The notes beneath the pieces are model-generated. The model did not search any database, had not been told where the DNA came from, and saw only the letters and a program-made list of their open reading frames with translations. Below are positions 8,722 through 17,159 of a stretch of DNA of 64,000 nt, one piece after another. This DNA comes from Bacteroidota bacterium (lineage in GTDB: Bacteria; Bacteroidota; Bacteroidia; Bacteroidales; Lentimicrobiaceae), in NCBI GenBank assembly GCA_023434665.1, contig JAEYSM010000065.1, positions 1 through 64,000 on the forward strand. The letters run 5' to 3'. The position numbers were made by a program, and so were the translations under genes. How positions within the stretch are numbered: position 1 is the first letter of the stretch; every line of letters begins with the position of its first letter.

Positions 8722-9738
8722 TTATTTTGTTCCTGCAACATCCTTATTATTAAACTTGAATACCTTCATCAGGTAAGCAATTGATGGAAAAATAATCACT
8801 ATTCCAACTATCAACGCCCAAAATAACATAATCATTGTGCTCTCGGGTGCCCTGCTGTTATATATTGTAAGATCTTCGGATGCTGATAAATAGACCATTA
8901 CCGGAAATTGTATTGCATACCAGCCGATCAGAATACAGGCCGTCTGTATTCCGGCCAGAATTCTGGTTCGTATAATCCTTTGACTTTTTATAGCTCTCCA
9001 TAGAAATGGAATTATCAGTGTTGCTACAACCATACAGGTTGTACTGACAGGTGAGGATATAAAAAGACTAAAAAAGTGAACATCATAAATTTCTGCCATT
9101 GTAAAAACCCCCATACCTGAGAGTATCAATAAAATATAAAAATATTGCGAGGTCTTTATAAATAACCGTGACTGATCCTCCTTGCTGGTCTCCCCAATCA
9201 GGTAAACTGCTGCCAGCCAACCGAAAAGTAAAGTGACAAAGATACCTGTCATAAATGTAAACCAATTAATCCATGGACCAAGAAAGACATCATAGAAACT
9301 TCCTTCTGTTAATGCCCCCGGTATCTGACCCAACATAATAGCTCCTAAGATCACACCATAAAAAAATGGAGTGATAATACTCGAAAACCTGAAGAAGAGT
9401 GTGTAATAATAATGCGTTTTGTCTTTTATAACGTCATAGTACCTGAATGTAAAAGCCGAACCCCTCAACACTATTCCAAGCAATACAATAAGAATGGGAA
9501 TATGAAGGTAAGTACTAATTGAGGTGTAAACGACAGGGAATCCATTAAAAAGAATAACTACTGCCAAAATGACCCATACATGGTTGGCCTCCCAAACCGG
9601 TGCAATAGCTTTTGAAATGACATCCATTCCTTTTTTACCGGTAAAAACTTCAACAATTCCTGCTCCAAAGTCTGCTCCTCCCAGCAAGACATATAACAAT
9701 AGAGAAATTCCGAGTACAATGATGATGACTTCAGTCAT
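8722..9738 (-). CDS. cydB: Cytochrome bd ubiquinol oxidase subunit II
   Basis: 338 residues with about eight to nine hydrophobic segments. It has the typical CydB opening (LLGGADFGAGIVE), the conserved PVWEANHVWVI segment and the LRGSAFTFRYY segment. It pairs with CydA to form the high-affinity quinol oxidase of the inner membrane, which reduces oxygen without pumping protons. It lies 60 bases downstream of cydA in the same direction and is the last gene of that operon. Low-oxygen respiration is implied. Confidence 0.95.
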   Translation of the reverse strand: MTEVIIIVLGISLLLYVLLGGADFGAGIVEVFTGKKGMDVISKAIAPVWEANHVWVILAVVILFNGFPVVYTSISTYLHIPILIVLLGIVLRGSAFTFRYYDVIKDKTHYYYTLFFRFSSIITPFFYGVILGAIMLGQIPGALTEGSFYDVFLGPWINWFTFMTGIFVTLLFGWLAAVYLIGETSKEDQSRLFIKTSQYFYILLILSGMGVFTMAEIYDVHFFSLFISSPVSTTCMVVATLIIPFLWRAIKSQRIIRTRILAGIQTACILIGWYAIQFPVMVYLSASEDLTIYNSRAPESTMIMLFWALIVGIVIIFPSIAYLMKVFKFNNKDVAGTK

Positions 9739-9798
9739 AATATTATAGAATTAAGTACAGTAATCCAATCTTAAATTCAGTCTCTGAAAAGTTGATTA

Positions 9799-11130
9799 TT
9801 AATTTTCTGCTTCCGTGTGTTGATCAGGATCATGCTTCTGATGTAGTACCATTATTTGTCTCCTCATCAGCCAGATCACAACAAAGGAAAGTATGAGATA
9901 AAGCAAGGTAATTGAATAAAGCGACCATTGAAGACCCGGCATTGGGGATAATGCATCTTTAGTTTTCATTATTCCATATATGATCCATGGCTGACGACCC
10001 ACCTCTGTTACAATCCAGCCTGCTTCTACCGCAATAAAACCTGCCGGAGTCAAAACAGCTAACAGGATCAGCCACCATCTTTTTTCCAGCATATGTTTCC
10101 ATTTCCATGAGAATAGTAGAAACAGCACTCCCGCCCCTGCCATAAGGACACCCATTAATACCATAACCTGAAATGCAATATGGACAATAAAAACAGGAGG
10201 TTGTTCATCATCAGGGATTTGATCAAGTCCTGTAACTTCTGCATTGAAATCGCCGTGAGCTAAAAAGCTCAGTGCCTTAGGTATCCTTATTGCATAATCC
10301 ACACGCTGTTCCTTTTCATTAGGAATACCACCAATAATAAGGTCTGCTGGTTTGGATGTCTGATAAAGCGACTCCATAGCAGCAAGTTTAGCCGGCTGAT
10401 ATTTAGCCACATGCTTTGCTGAAATGTCACCACTCAAAGGTTGAAGGATTGCCGATACAGCTCCGAAGATCATAGCAATCCTGATTGCATTCCGATGTAA
10501 TGGATGCCCTTTGTGTTTCAAGTACAAAAATGCATGCAACCCTGCAACGGTAAATGAAGTTGCCACAAAAGCCGCTATAGTCATATGTAAAGCCTGATGG
10601 AACCATCCCCTGTTGAACATGGCGGCTAACGGATCGATATTGATTGCCTGACCATTTACCCAATCGAAGCCGGCAGGATTATTCATCCAACTATTGGCTG
10701 AAACAACGAAGATTCCCGACATTACACCCGCCAAGCCTACCACGACGCCCGATCCAAAATGCACCCATTTATTTACTCTCTTCCATCCATAAAGGAAAAA
10801 GCCAAGAGCAATAGCTTCGAGAAAGAAAGCGGTACCCTCCCACGAAAAAGGCATTCCGATTATTGAACCTGCATGTTCCATGAAACCGGGCCATAATAAA
10901 CCAAGTTCAAATGACAATACTGTGCCTGAAACAGCACCAACAGCAAATAAGATAGCAACTCCCCTCGACCACGCTTTTGCCAGATCCTGATATACCTGCT
11001 TACCCGTTTTTATCCACTTCCATTCAGCCATTACCATTAACCATGGCATGGTCATTCCAATACAAGCAAATACAATGTGAAAAACAAAAGAGACAGTCAT
11101 CTGAAGCCTGGCAGCTAGCAAATCATCCAT
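9799..11130 (-). CDS. cydA: Cytochrome bd ubiquinol oxidase subunit I (short, CIO-like)
   Basis: 443 residues from ATG 11130. A TTG 16 codons upstream is in frame but adds an atypical leader. His18 (FVFHIVF) is the expected axial ligand of heme b595/d. SWEGTAFFLEA contains the conserved glutamates and GRQPWIIYG is the signature near the quinol site. The Q-loop is short compared with the E. coli enzyme, as in cyanide-insensitive (CIO) types. It transfers electrons from quinol to oxygen together with CydB. Confidence 0.95.
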   Translation of the reverse strand: MDDLLAARLQMTVSFVFHIVFACIGMTMPWLMVMAEWKWIKTGKQVYQDLAKAWSRGVAILFAVGAVSGTVLSFELGLLWPGFMEHAGSIIGMPFSWEGTAFFLEAIALGFFLYGWKRVNKWVHFGSGVVVGLAGVMSGIFVVSANSWMNNPAGFDWVNGQAINIDPLAAMFNRGWFHQALHMTIAAFVATSFTVAGLHAFLYLKHKGHPLHRNAIRIAMIFGAVSAILQPLSGDISAKHVAKYQPAKLAAMESLYQTSKPADLIIGGIPNEKEQRVDYAIRIPKALSFLAHGDFNAEVTGLDQIPDDEQPPVFIVHIAFQVMVLMGVLMAGAGVLFLLFSWKWKHMLEKRWWLILLAVLTPAGFIAVEAGWIVTEVGRQPWIIYGIMKTKDALSPMPGLQWSLYSITLLYLILSFVVIWLMRRQIMVLHQKHDPDQHTEAEN

Positions 11131-11311
11131 ACAAATAAGAATTAGAAATATGAGTGTTTTAGTATTCCCCCACAACAACCATAAACTGTCTTTTGTTGCT
11201 GAATTAACAGTCAGAAACAGGATTTAACCAAACTTTATGTTTTTTGTACTGTTGATTAGACGAATAAATCCTAAAAGCAGGATTAATTTACTTTTTCTTT
11301 AGAAAACTTAT

Positions 11312-11319
11312 TAATTTTG
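11312..11319 (+). promoter_or_regulatory. -7 element before the DUF6580-like gene
   Basis: TAATTTTG matches TAnnTTTG, 28 bases before ATG 11347. Confidence 0.5.
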
Positions 11320-11346
11320 TGGCCATAAAACAAATCAGCCTTTAAC

Positions 11347-11874
11347 ATGGAAAATAAATTTTTCACTTCAAGAATGGTCTTTATTATTTCTGCTATTGCC
11401 TTCGCTGTAGTTATGAGATTGATCCCACACTGGCCAAACTTCACTCCTGTAGCTGCTATTGCCATTTTCGGAGGAGTTTTTATTAACAGGAAAGCACTTG
11501 CATTCTTATTGCCGGTTTTGGCAATGTTTATAAGTGACTTGATAATTGGGTTCCATACAACTATGTTAGCTGTGTATGCAGGCATGTTGATCGCCGTTGG
11601 TTTTGGAATTCTTTTGAGAAACAGGGTAAAAGCTGGCAACATTGCATTAGCTTCTGTATCTTCATCTGTAGTATTTTTCCTGATAACTAATTTTGCAGCC
11701 TGGTATACCGGTCTTATGCCATATAGTCGTGATTTCTCAGGCATATTACAATCTTACGTTGCCGGAATTCCATTTTTCAACACTTCACTGATTGGTGACC
11801 TGTTTTATTGTGGCATTTTCTTTGGAAGCTTTTTCCTTATCAGCAAGCGCATCCCTTCATTAGCAAAGAGTTAA
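11347..11874 (+). CDS. DUF6580-like small integral membrane protein
   Basis: 175 residues with about five hydrophobic segments (FIISAIAFAVVMRLIPHWPNFTPVAAIAIFGG at the start, GDLFYCGIFFGSFFL at the end). The NFTP motif after the first helix and the GF-H/NFAAW segments resemble the DUF6580 family, whose members look like substrate-binding subunits of ECF-type transporters. The substrate is unknown and no riboswitch was seen upstream. It is a single-gene unit with its own promoter and a strong terminator. Confidence 0.65.
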   Translation: MENKFFTSRMVFIISAIAFAVVMRLIPHWPNFTPVAAIAIFGGVFINRKALAFLLPVLAMFISDLIIGFHTTMLAVYAGMLIAVGFGILLRNRVKAGNIALASVSSSVVFFLITNFAAWYTGLMPYSRDFSGILQSYVAGIPFFNTSLIGDLFYCGIFFGSFFLISKRIPSLAKS

Positions 11875-11892
11875 TAAAATATAGATTCATCT

Positions 11893-11927
11893 TAAAGCCC
11901 CTGTTTTAGCAAGGGGCTTTTTTTTTG
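11893..11927 (+). terminator. Rho-independent terminator
   Basis: AAAGCCCC and GGGGCTTT form an 8-bp stem around an 11-base loop, followed by nine T residues. Confidence 0.9.
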
Positions 11928-12004
11928 TATAATTTTTGTGCAATACATTTTATTAAGTTGGCCCCTTTCTCAACTAGTCGAATGGGTTTCAATAATTAAA
12001 TGAT

Positions 12005-12012
12005 TAATTTTG
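12005..12012 (+). promoter_or_regulatory. -7 element of the small protein-mutL-rhomboid operon
   Basis: TAATTTTG matches TAnnTTTG about 60 bases before ATG 12073. It overlaps a spurious upstream TTG start, which argues for the ATG. Confidence 0.5.
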
Positions 12013-12072
12013 TTAATTGATAAAAAGTCGGTTTCCAACACTGGAATTCCTTCTTATTCGAAAGGAGAAAAG

Positions 12073-12339
12073 ATGAAATTTGTATTCTTCAGAACGCCAA
12101 AACCAAGACAGTTCTCTTATAAACCAAGATATTATGATGAGAAAAAGGAAGCACTGGAAAATCTGAAAAAAAAGTATAGTGGTGAGCAATCGAAAGAAGG
12201 TTACAGCCCGGATTTCCGTGAAAAACTAAGATCTTCATGGAAGATTAAGGAGAAACGGACAGGTAATATCACCCGAACCACTCTGCTTATTTATTTTGTT
12301 ATAGCAGCCTTAATTCTGTATTACATCTTTTTTAGCTAA
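12073..12339 (+). CDS. Small C-tail-anchored membrane protein upstream of mutL
   Basis: 88 residues from ATG 12073, preceded by a real Shine-Dalgarno-like AAAGGAG, which is rare in this phylum. The first 60 residues are very basic (PKPRQFSYKPRYYDEKKEALENLKKK). The last 20 form one membrane segment (LLIYFVIAALILYYIFF). The stop is directly followed by the mutL ATG, so the two are probably co-translated. Small proteins of this layout sit next to mutL in other Bacteroidetes; their function is unknown. An in-frame TTG 21 codons upstream is rejected because it overlaps the -7 element. Confidence 0.75.
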   Translation: MKFVFFRTPKPRQFSYKPRYYDEKKEALENLKKKYSGEQSKEGYSPDFREKLRSSWKIKEKRTGNITRTTLLIYFVIAALILYYIFFS

Positions 12340-14157
12340 ATGTCGGATATCATTAGATTATTGCCTGACTCCGTTGCAAATCAGATTGCTGCCGGTGAAG
12401 TAATACAACGACCCGCTTCAGCAGTCAAAGAAATGCTTGAGAATGCCGTGGATGCAGGTGCAACATCAGTTCAGCTGATTGTAAAAGACTCAGGTAAAAC
12501 CATTATTCAGGTATCTGATAATGGTTGCGGAATGTCGGTTACTGATGCAAGAATGAGCTTTGAGAGACATGCAACCTCAAAAATCAAGAATGCCGACGAC
12601 CTTTTTAAGATTAGAACCTTTGGTTTCAGAGGTGAAGCGCTCGCATCTATAGCTGCCATTAGTCAGATTGAGCTTAAAACCAGGCGTACTGAAGACGAAT
12701 TAGGTACCCATGTTACTATCGAAGGTTCTTTTGTAAAGAACCAGCAACCTTGTGCAATGGAACCCGGAACTACATTGCAGGTAAAAAATTTATTCTATAA
12801 TGTACCAGCCCGCAGGCAATTCCTGAAATCTGATGCTCATGAAATGAGACTTATTATTGAAGAATTTCAAAGAGTAGCCCTGGTCAACCCTGCAATTGGC
12901 TTCGATTTAATTAATAACGGAAAATTGCAGATCCAGCTCCCGTCAGGTAGTCTCAAACAAAGAATTAGTAATCTTTTCGGAAATAATTATCAGGAAAAAC
13001 TTATCCCCGTTGATGTTGAAACTGAAGTAGTAAAAATATCCGGATTTATTGGCAAACCCGAAAGTGCAAGGAAGACAAGAGGTGAGCAATATTTCTTTGC
13101 TAACTCCAGATTCATAAAACATCCCTATTTGAACCATGCTATTGAAGAAGTTTTCGGCTCATTAATTCCTCAGGACTATTTCCCTTCATACTTTATCTAC
13201 CTTGAAGTAGACCCTGGAAGTATTGACATTAATATACATCCAACCAAAACTGAGGTAAATTTTCAGAACCATCATGCACTCTATGGTATTCTTAAGTCAG
13301 CTGTTAAACAAGCTATTGGGAAGTTTAGCCTCTTCCCGACTATAGATTTTGACACAAAACCTGAATACAATTTCTTTTTCCCTAAAGACAAACCTGTTGT
13401 AGTTCCGGGAGTTAAGATAAATCCGGATTATAATCCTTTCGTTAAAAAGCAATCTCCTGATCTTGGCTTGTCATCATTTTATGTCAATCCCAATGTAGAT
13501 TTAGATTCTCCTGATTTTCCACCTGCCGAAAGAGTAGAAACAACCAGGGTTATGACTGTAGGAGCTGACTTCGGAAATGAAGAGCAGGATATCAGGGGCT
13601 TTCTGCAACTTAACAACAAGTATATTATTACAAAAATAAAATCAGGACTTGTTATTATTGATCAGCAGGCCGCACACGAAAGGATTCTTTTTGAAAAATT
13701 ATTAGAGAAGATTGAGCAACGACCAGCAAATATTCAACAGCAATTATTTCCTCAGACGATAAAGTTAAGTCCTGGTGATGTGGGAATTATCAACGAGTTG
13801 AATCCAGAGTTACATAAGCTGGGCTTTGTGCTGGAGCCATTTGGAACAGGCGCCTTTGTTGTTACCGGTTGTCCGGCTGATATGCCTGACCAGAACATCC
13901 AGCAGTTAATTGAAAGTGTTTTGGAAAACTTTAAGTTGAACAAGACAAATCTAAAAATTGATAAAATAAATAACCTTGCAAGGTCAATGGCCAGGAACCT
14001 CTCGCTGAAGCCTAACAAAATACTGACGATTGAAGAAATGCAGGCATTGGTGGATGACCTTTTTGCATGCAAAGTCCCTACCGTGAGTCCATCGGGAAAA
14101 ATGATCATTATTAACCTGTCCTTTGAGGAAATAGAAAAGCGATTCCAACAAAATTAA
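12340..14157 (+). CDS. mutL: DNA mismatch repair protein MutL
   Basis: 605 residues. The N-terminal GHKL ATPase is complete: IAAGEVIQRPASAVKEMLENAVDAGA, DNGCGM, RHATSKI, TFGFRGEALASIAAIS. The C-terminal dimerisation domain starts near residue 425. The metal-binding endonuclease motif DQHA(X)2E(X)4E appears as DQQAAHERILFE from residue 441, with His replaced by Gln. The second metal motif, often CPHGRP, reads SPSGKM near 583-588. Nicking may therefore be weak or use altered ligands. It couples mismatch recognition by MutS to strand removal. Followed after 8 bases by rhomboid genes. Confidence 0.97.
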   Translation: MSDIIRLLPDSVANQIAAGEVIQRPASAVKEMLENAVDAGATSVQLIVKDSGKTIIQVSDNGCGMSVTDARMSFERHATSKIKNADDLFKIRTFGFRGEALASIAAISQIELKTRRTEDELGTHVTIEGSFVKNQQPCAMEPGTTLQVKNLFYNVPARRQFLKSDAHEMRLIIEEFQRVALVNPAIGFDLINNGKLQIQLPSGSLKQRISNLFGNNYQEKLIPVDVETEVVKISGFIGKPESARKTRGEQYFFANSRFIKHPYLNHAIEEVFGSLIPQDYFPSYFIYLEVDPGSIDINIHPTKTEVNFQNHHALYGILKSAVKQAIGKFSLFPTIDFDTKPEYNFFFPKDKPVVVPGVKINPDYNPFVKKQSPDLGLSSFYVNPNVDLDSPDFPPAERVETTRVMTVGADFGNEEQDIRGFLQLNNKYIITKIKSGLVIIDQQAAHERILFEKLLEKIEQRPANIQQQLFPQTIKLSPGDVGIINELNPELHKLGFVLEPFGTGAFVVTGCPADMPDQNIQQLIESVLENFKLNKTNLKIDKINNLARSMARNLSLKPNKILTIEEMQALVDDLFACKVPTVSPSGKMIIINLSFEEIEKRFQQN

Positions 14158-14165
14158 AATTCAGT

Positions 14166-15014
14166 ATGTACGACCAACAATATTCCCCAAGGGGTTTTAG
14201 TGTTTTACCACCGGTAGTAAAAAACCTTCTCATCATCAATGGATTGATGTTTCTTGCCCAGATTATGTTCCTGAATGTTTTCAGACTGGATCTTGTTGAC
14301 TATTTAGGAATGCATTACTTCGGTTCATCTAAATTCAATCCTGTCCAGTTGGTTACCTATATGTTCCTCCATAGCCCAACCCAATTTACCCATATCCTTT
14401 TCAATATGTTTGCTTTATGGATGTTTGGTTATCTCATTGAAAATGTGTGGGGTTCGAAGCGTTTCCTTATTTATTATATGGTAACCGGAATTGGTGCAGC
14501 ACTTATCCATATGGCGGTAATGTATTTTAGTATCAGTAACATCCAGCAGGAAGCGGCCATGTTGATGAGCTCTCCAGATCCTGTTGATTTTACCAATTTT
14601 GTTCAGAATCATTTTCCATACTACATGGGAAGCCTAAGGGAATTCATAAATGAATGGAATGAATATCCCGGGAATATGAGCCTTATTAACCAGGCTTCGC
14701 AATATATCAATGAGTTGGTGGAGATTAAAAAAGATGTTCCTACAGTTGGAGCATCAGGTGCTGTATTCGGTATTCTTCTGGCTTTCGGAATGCTTTTTCC
14801 AAATACCTTGATTTATATTTACTTTTTGTTCCCCATAAAAGCCAAATGGTTTGTTATATTTTATGGTGGGTTGGAGCTTTTCTTCGGAATCCGCAATCAG
14901 GTAGGCGATAATGTAGCACATTTCGCTCACCTTGGTGGAATGATTTTTGGCTTCTTCCTGATCCGTTATTGGAATCGTAAAAGAAAGCGTAACTATTGGG
15001 ACCAAAATTTTTAA
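14166..15014 (+). CDS. Rhomboid family intramembrane serine protease (first of two)
   Basis: 282 residues, about six to seven membrane segments. The catalytic dyad is visible as GASG (Ser near residue 197) and AHFAHLGG (His near 253). HILFNMFALWMFG is the conserved segment in helix 2. There is a roughly 50-residue hydrophilic insertion between helices 3 and 4 (residues about 125-180). It cleaves transmembrane substrates inside the inner membrane. The next gene, a second rhomboid, starts 3 bases after its stop. Confidence 0.92.
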   Translation: MYDQQYSPRGFSVLPPVVKNLLIINGLMFLAQIMFLNVFRLDLVDYLGMHYFGSSKFNPVQLVTYMFLHSPTQFTHILFNMFALWMFGYLIENVWGSKRFLIYYMVTGIGAALIHMAVMYFSISNIQQEAAMLMSSPDPVDFTNFVQNHFPYYMGSLREFINEWNEYPGNMSLINQASQYINELVEIKKDVPTVGASGAVFGILLAFGMLFPNTLIYIYFLFPIKAKWFVIFYGGLELFFGIRNQVGDNVAHFAHLGGMIFGFFLIRYWNRKRKRNYWDQNF

Positions 15015-15017
15015 ATT

Positions 15018-15959
15018 ATGTATCCACAAATTTCACCATTTGAAAGAATAAAGATTTTTTTTGGCAGGCGCGACGCTTTGCCACGCATAATTTTAATAAA
15101 TATCGGAATTTGGTTGTTAATTGCACTAATCAGGAATCTTGCTTTTTTATTGTCAAGCCCTGAAAGTGGTACTTCTGGTTTGTATAAACATTACCTGAGT
15201 GAGTACCTCCTTTCTTTTCTTGCTCTTCCTGCTAATATCAGCGTCTTCCTTACAAAACCCTGGACGTTGTTCTCATATATGTTTCTACATTTCGACTTTC
15301 TTCATATCCTTTTTAATATGCTCTGGCTTTATTGGTTCGGGGCTATATTCGTTCAGTACCTGTCACAACGTCAGCTGACTGCCACTTATATCTTTGGAGG
15401 GATTACCGGAGGTTTACTTTATATTTTCGCTTACAATGTATTTCCCGTTTTTGACCTGGTGAGAGTGAATGCACTGGCTTTAGGTGCATCAGCCAGTGTA
15501 CTTGCAATTGTTGTCGGAATTTCTTTTTATGTTCCTAATTATACTATAAATTTGTTCTTGCTCGGACCCATCAAGATAAAGTACATTGCAATCCTGACCA
15601 TTGTAATGGATTTACTGATGATCAACGCAGGAAATGCAGGAGGCCATATTGCACACCTTGGCGGAGCCCTCTGGGGATTTGCTTATGTCAAGATGCTGCC
15701 ACACTTTGATCCGGCAAAACTTTTTGGAATTCTGTCAGCCGAAAACGTTAAGAAATATAGAACGTCCAGAAAGAAAACATTTAAGGTTCATTATGGAAAA
15801 GCTCCGATTTCTGATGAAGAATATAATCTTCAGAAAAAGGAAAAACAGCAAAGGATCGATAAAATACTGGACAAAATAAGCCAGTCAGGATATAACAGTT
15901 TGACTAAAGAGGAGAAAGAATTATTGTTTTCAACCAGCAAGAAGCAGAATAATATATAA
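15018..15959 (+). CDS. Rhomboid family intramembrane serine protease (second, GASA variant)
   Basis: 313 residues. The serine motif is GASA instead of GASG, with the catalytic Ser kept. The histidine motif HIAHLGGALWG is intact and HILFNMLWLYWFG marks helix 2. After the last helix comes a basic cytoplasmic tail of about 85 residues rich in Lys and Glu (KEKQQRIDKILDKISQSGYNSLTKEEKELLF). That tail ends in a short helix-turn motif often seen in Bacteroidetes rhomboids. Co-transcribed with mutL and the first rhomboid. Confidence 0.92.
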   Translation: MYPQISPFERIKIFFGRRDALPRIILINIGIWLLIALIRNLAFLLSSPESGTSGLYKHYLSEYLLSFLALPANISVFLTKPWTLFSYMFLHFDFLHILFNMLWLYWFGAIFVQYLSQRQLTATYIFGGITGGLLYIFAYNVFPVFDLVRVNALALGASASVLAIVVGISFYVPNYTINLFLLGPIKIKYIAILTIVMDLLMINAGNAGGHIAHLGGALWGFAYVKMLPHFDPAKLFGILSAENVKKYRTSRKKTFKVHYGKAPISDEEYNLQKKEKQQRIDKILDKISQSGYNSLTKEEKELLFSTSKKQNNI

Positions 15960-15967
15960 CTAACCTA

Positions 15968-17113
15968 ATGCCAATTATGAAACCTGGAAGACTGACAATC
16001 TGGTCAGGAATACTTCTTTTTTTCAACTTTGTTGTGCTTTTCTTACTTGTACTGGGATTTCTGGCTGCCTATATTCCTCCCGATACCTATTGGCCATTTG
16101 CTTTCGCAGGTTTAGTTTTTCCTTATGCAGTTATAGCAAATCTTTTCTTCGTTGTAATCTGGATGTTCTTATGGCGGAAATTGTTCCTCGTGTCCCTGTT
16201 TGCATTGCTTATCTGTTGGAGCCGTCTCACCAATTATCTTCAGTTGAGCCGTAACGTTGATGAGTCAAAAACTGAAATTTCCGGTTTAAAGGTCATTTCA
16301 TACAATGTCCAGATCTTTGATCTTTACAATTGGGGCAAATCCCACATAAGTGAAAAAGGTTACAACATCCTGAATGTTCTTAAAGATGAAAAGCCTGATC
16401 TGGTCTGTCTTCAGGAGTATCATGCCGGAAGGAAGTCGGTAATAGATATCAGCGACTCTATTAAACAAATAAATAACCTTAAATACAATCACATTTCATT
16501 TGTTAATAAGGACGACAAAGTGATGCCTTATGGCATTGCTACATATAGCAGATGGCCAATTATTAATCGTGAGGTTATTATTTTTGAAGATAATTCAGTC
16601 AATTTCTGCATATATTCAGATATTGTGGTTGATGAAGATACCATCAGGGTTTTTAATGTACATCTCGAATCGATCAGATTGAGCAAGGAAGATTATCTTT
16701 ATGTAGAAGAACTACCCAAAAAGACTGATACACAGGAAATATTCTCAGAGAACTCTAAAAAGATACTCCGGAAATTTAAGAGAGCTTTTATTACAAGAGC
16801 ACCTCAGGCACGTAAATTAAATGAAGTGATTAATGAATCTCCTTTCCCGGTTATAGTCTGTGGGGATTTTAATGATACCCCATCCTCTTACACTTACCAT
16901 CAACTTTCAAATAACCTTGTAGATGCATTTAAAGAATCGGGTAAAGGAATTGGTATGACTTATGCAGGTTCACTTCCTTCATTCAGAATCGACTATATTC
17001 TTCATGATCAAGCTTTTACATCAGTAAATTATAAGACAATCAGAAAGAATTTCTCAGATCACTTTCCAATTTCAACCAGAATTATACTAGACACAAAAAT
17101 TCAACCGCAATAA
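15968..17113 (+). CDS. Membrane-anchored endonuclease/exonuclease/phosphatase (EEP) family protein
   Basis: 381 residues. Three hydrophobic segments occupy residues 10-90. A hydrophilic domain follows with EEP features: SYNVQIFDLYNW, PDLVCLQEYH (metal-binding Glu), FNVHLES, VIVCGDFNDTPSSYTYHQL and RIDYILHD plus SDHFPI at the end. The family hydrolyses phosphodiester or phosphomonoester bonds; the substrate here is unknown and the catalytic domain should face the periplasm. It starts 8 bases after the rhomboid stop, so it belongs to the same transcript. Confidence 0.88.
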   Translation: MPIMKPGRLTIWSGILLFFNFVVLFLLVLGFLAAYIPPDTYWPFAFAGLVFPYAVIANLFFVVIWMFLWRKLFLVSLFALLICWSRLTNYLQLSRNVDESKTEISGLKVISYNVQIFDLYNWGKSHISEKGYNILNVLKDEKPDLVCLQEYHAGRKSVIDISDSIKQINNLKYNHISFVNKDDKVMPYGIATYSRWPIINREVIIFEDNSVNFCIYSDIVVDEDTIRVFNVHLESIRLSKEDYLYVEELPKKTDTQEIFSENSKKILRKFKRAFITRAPQARKLNEVINESPFPVIVCGDFNDTPSSYTYHQLSNNLVDAFKESGKGIGMTYAGSLPSFRIDYILHDQAFTSVNYKTIRKNFSDHFPISTRIILDTKIQPQ

Positions 17114-17159
17114 AACAATCAGTATTCAGGTTATGATTGTTACATAAATAAATCACAGC

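Noticed and set aside
11131..11346. Possible cobalamin or other riboswitch before the DUF6580-like gene
   Set aside because: No conserved riboswitch core was visible and the predicted start point leaves a leader of only about 20 bases.
11283..11744. 153-residue reading frame on the minus strand
   Set aside because: It is the antisense shadow of the membrane protein gene and has no family features.
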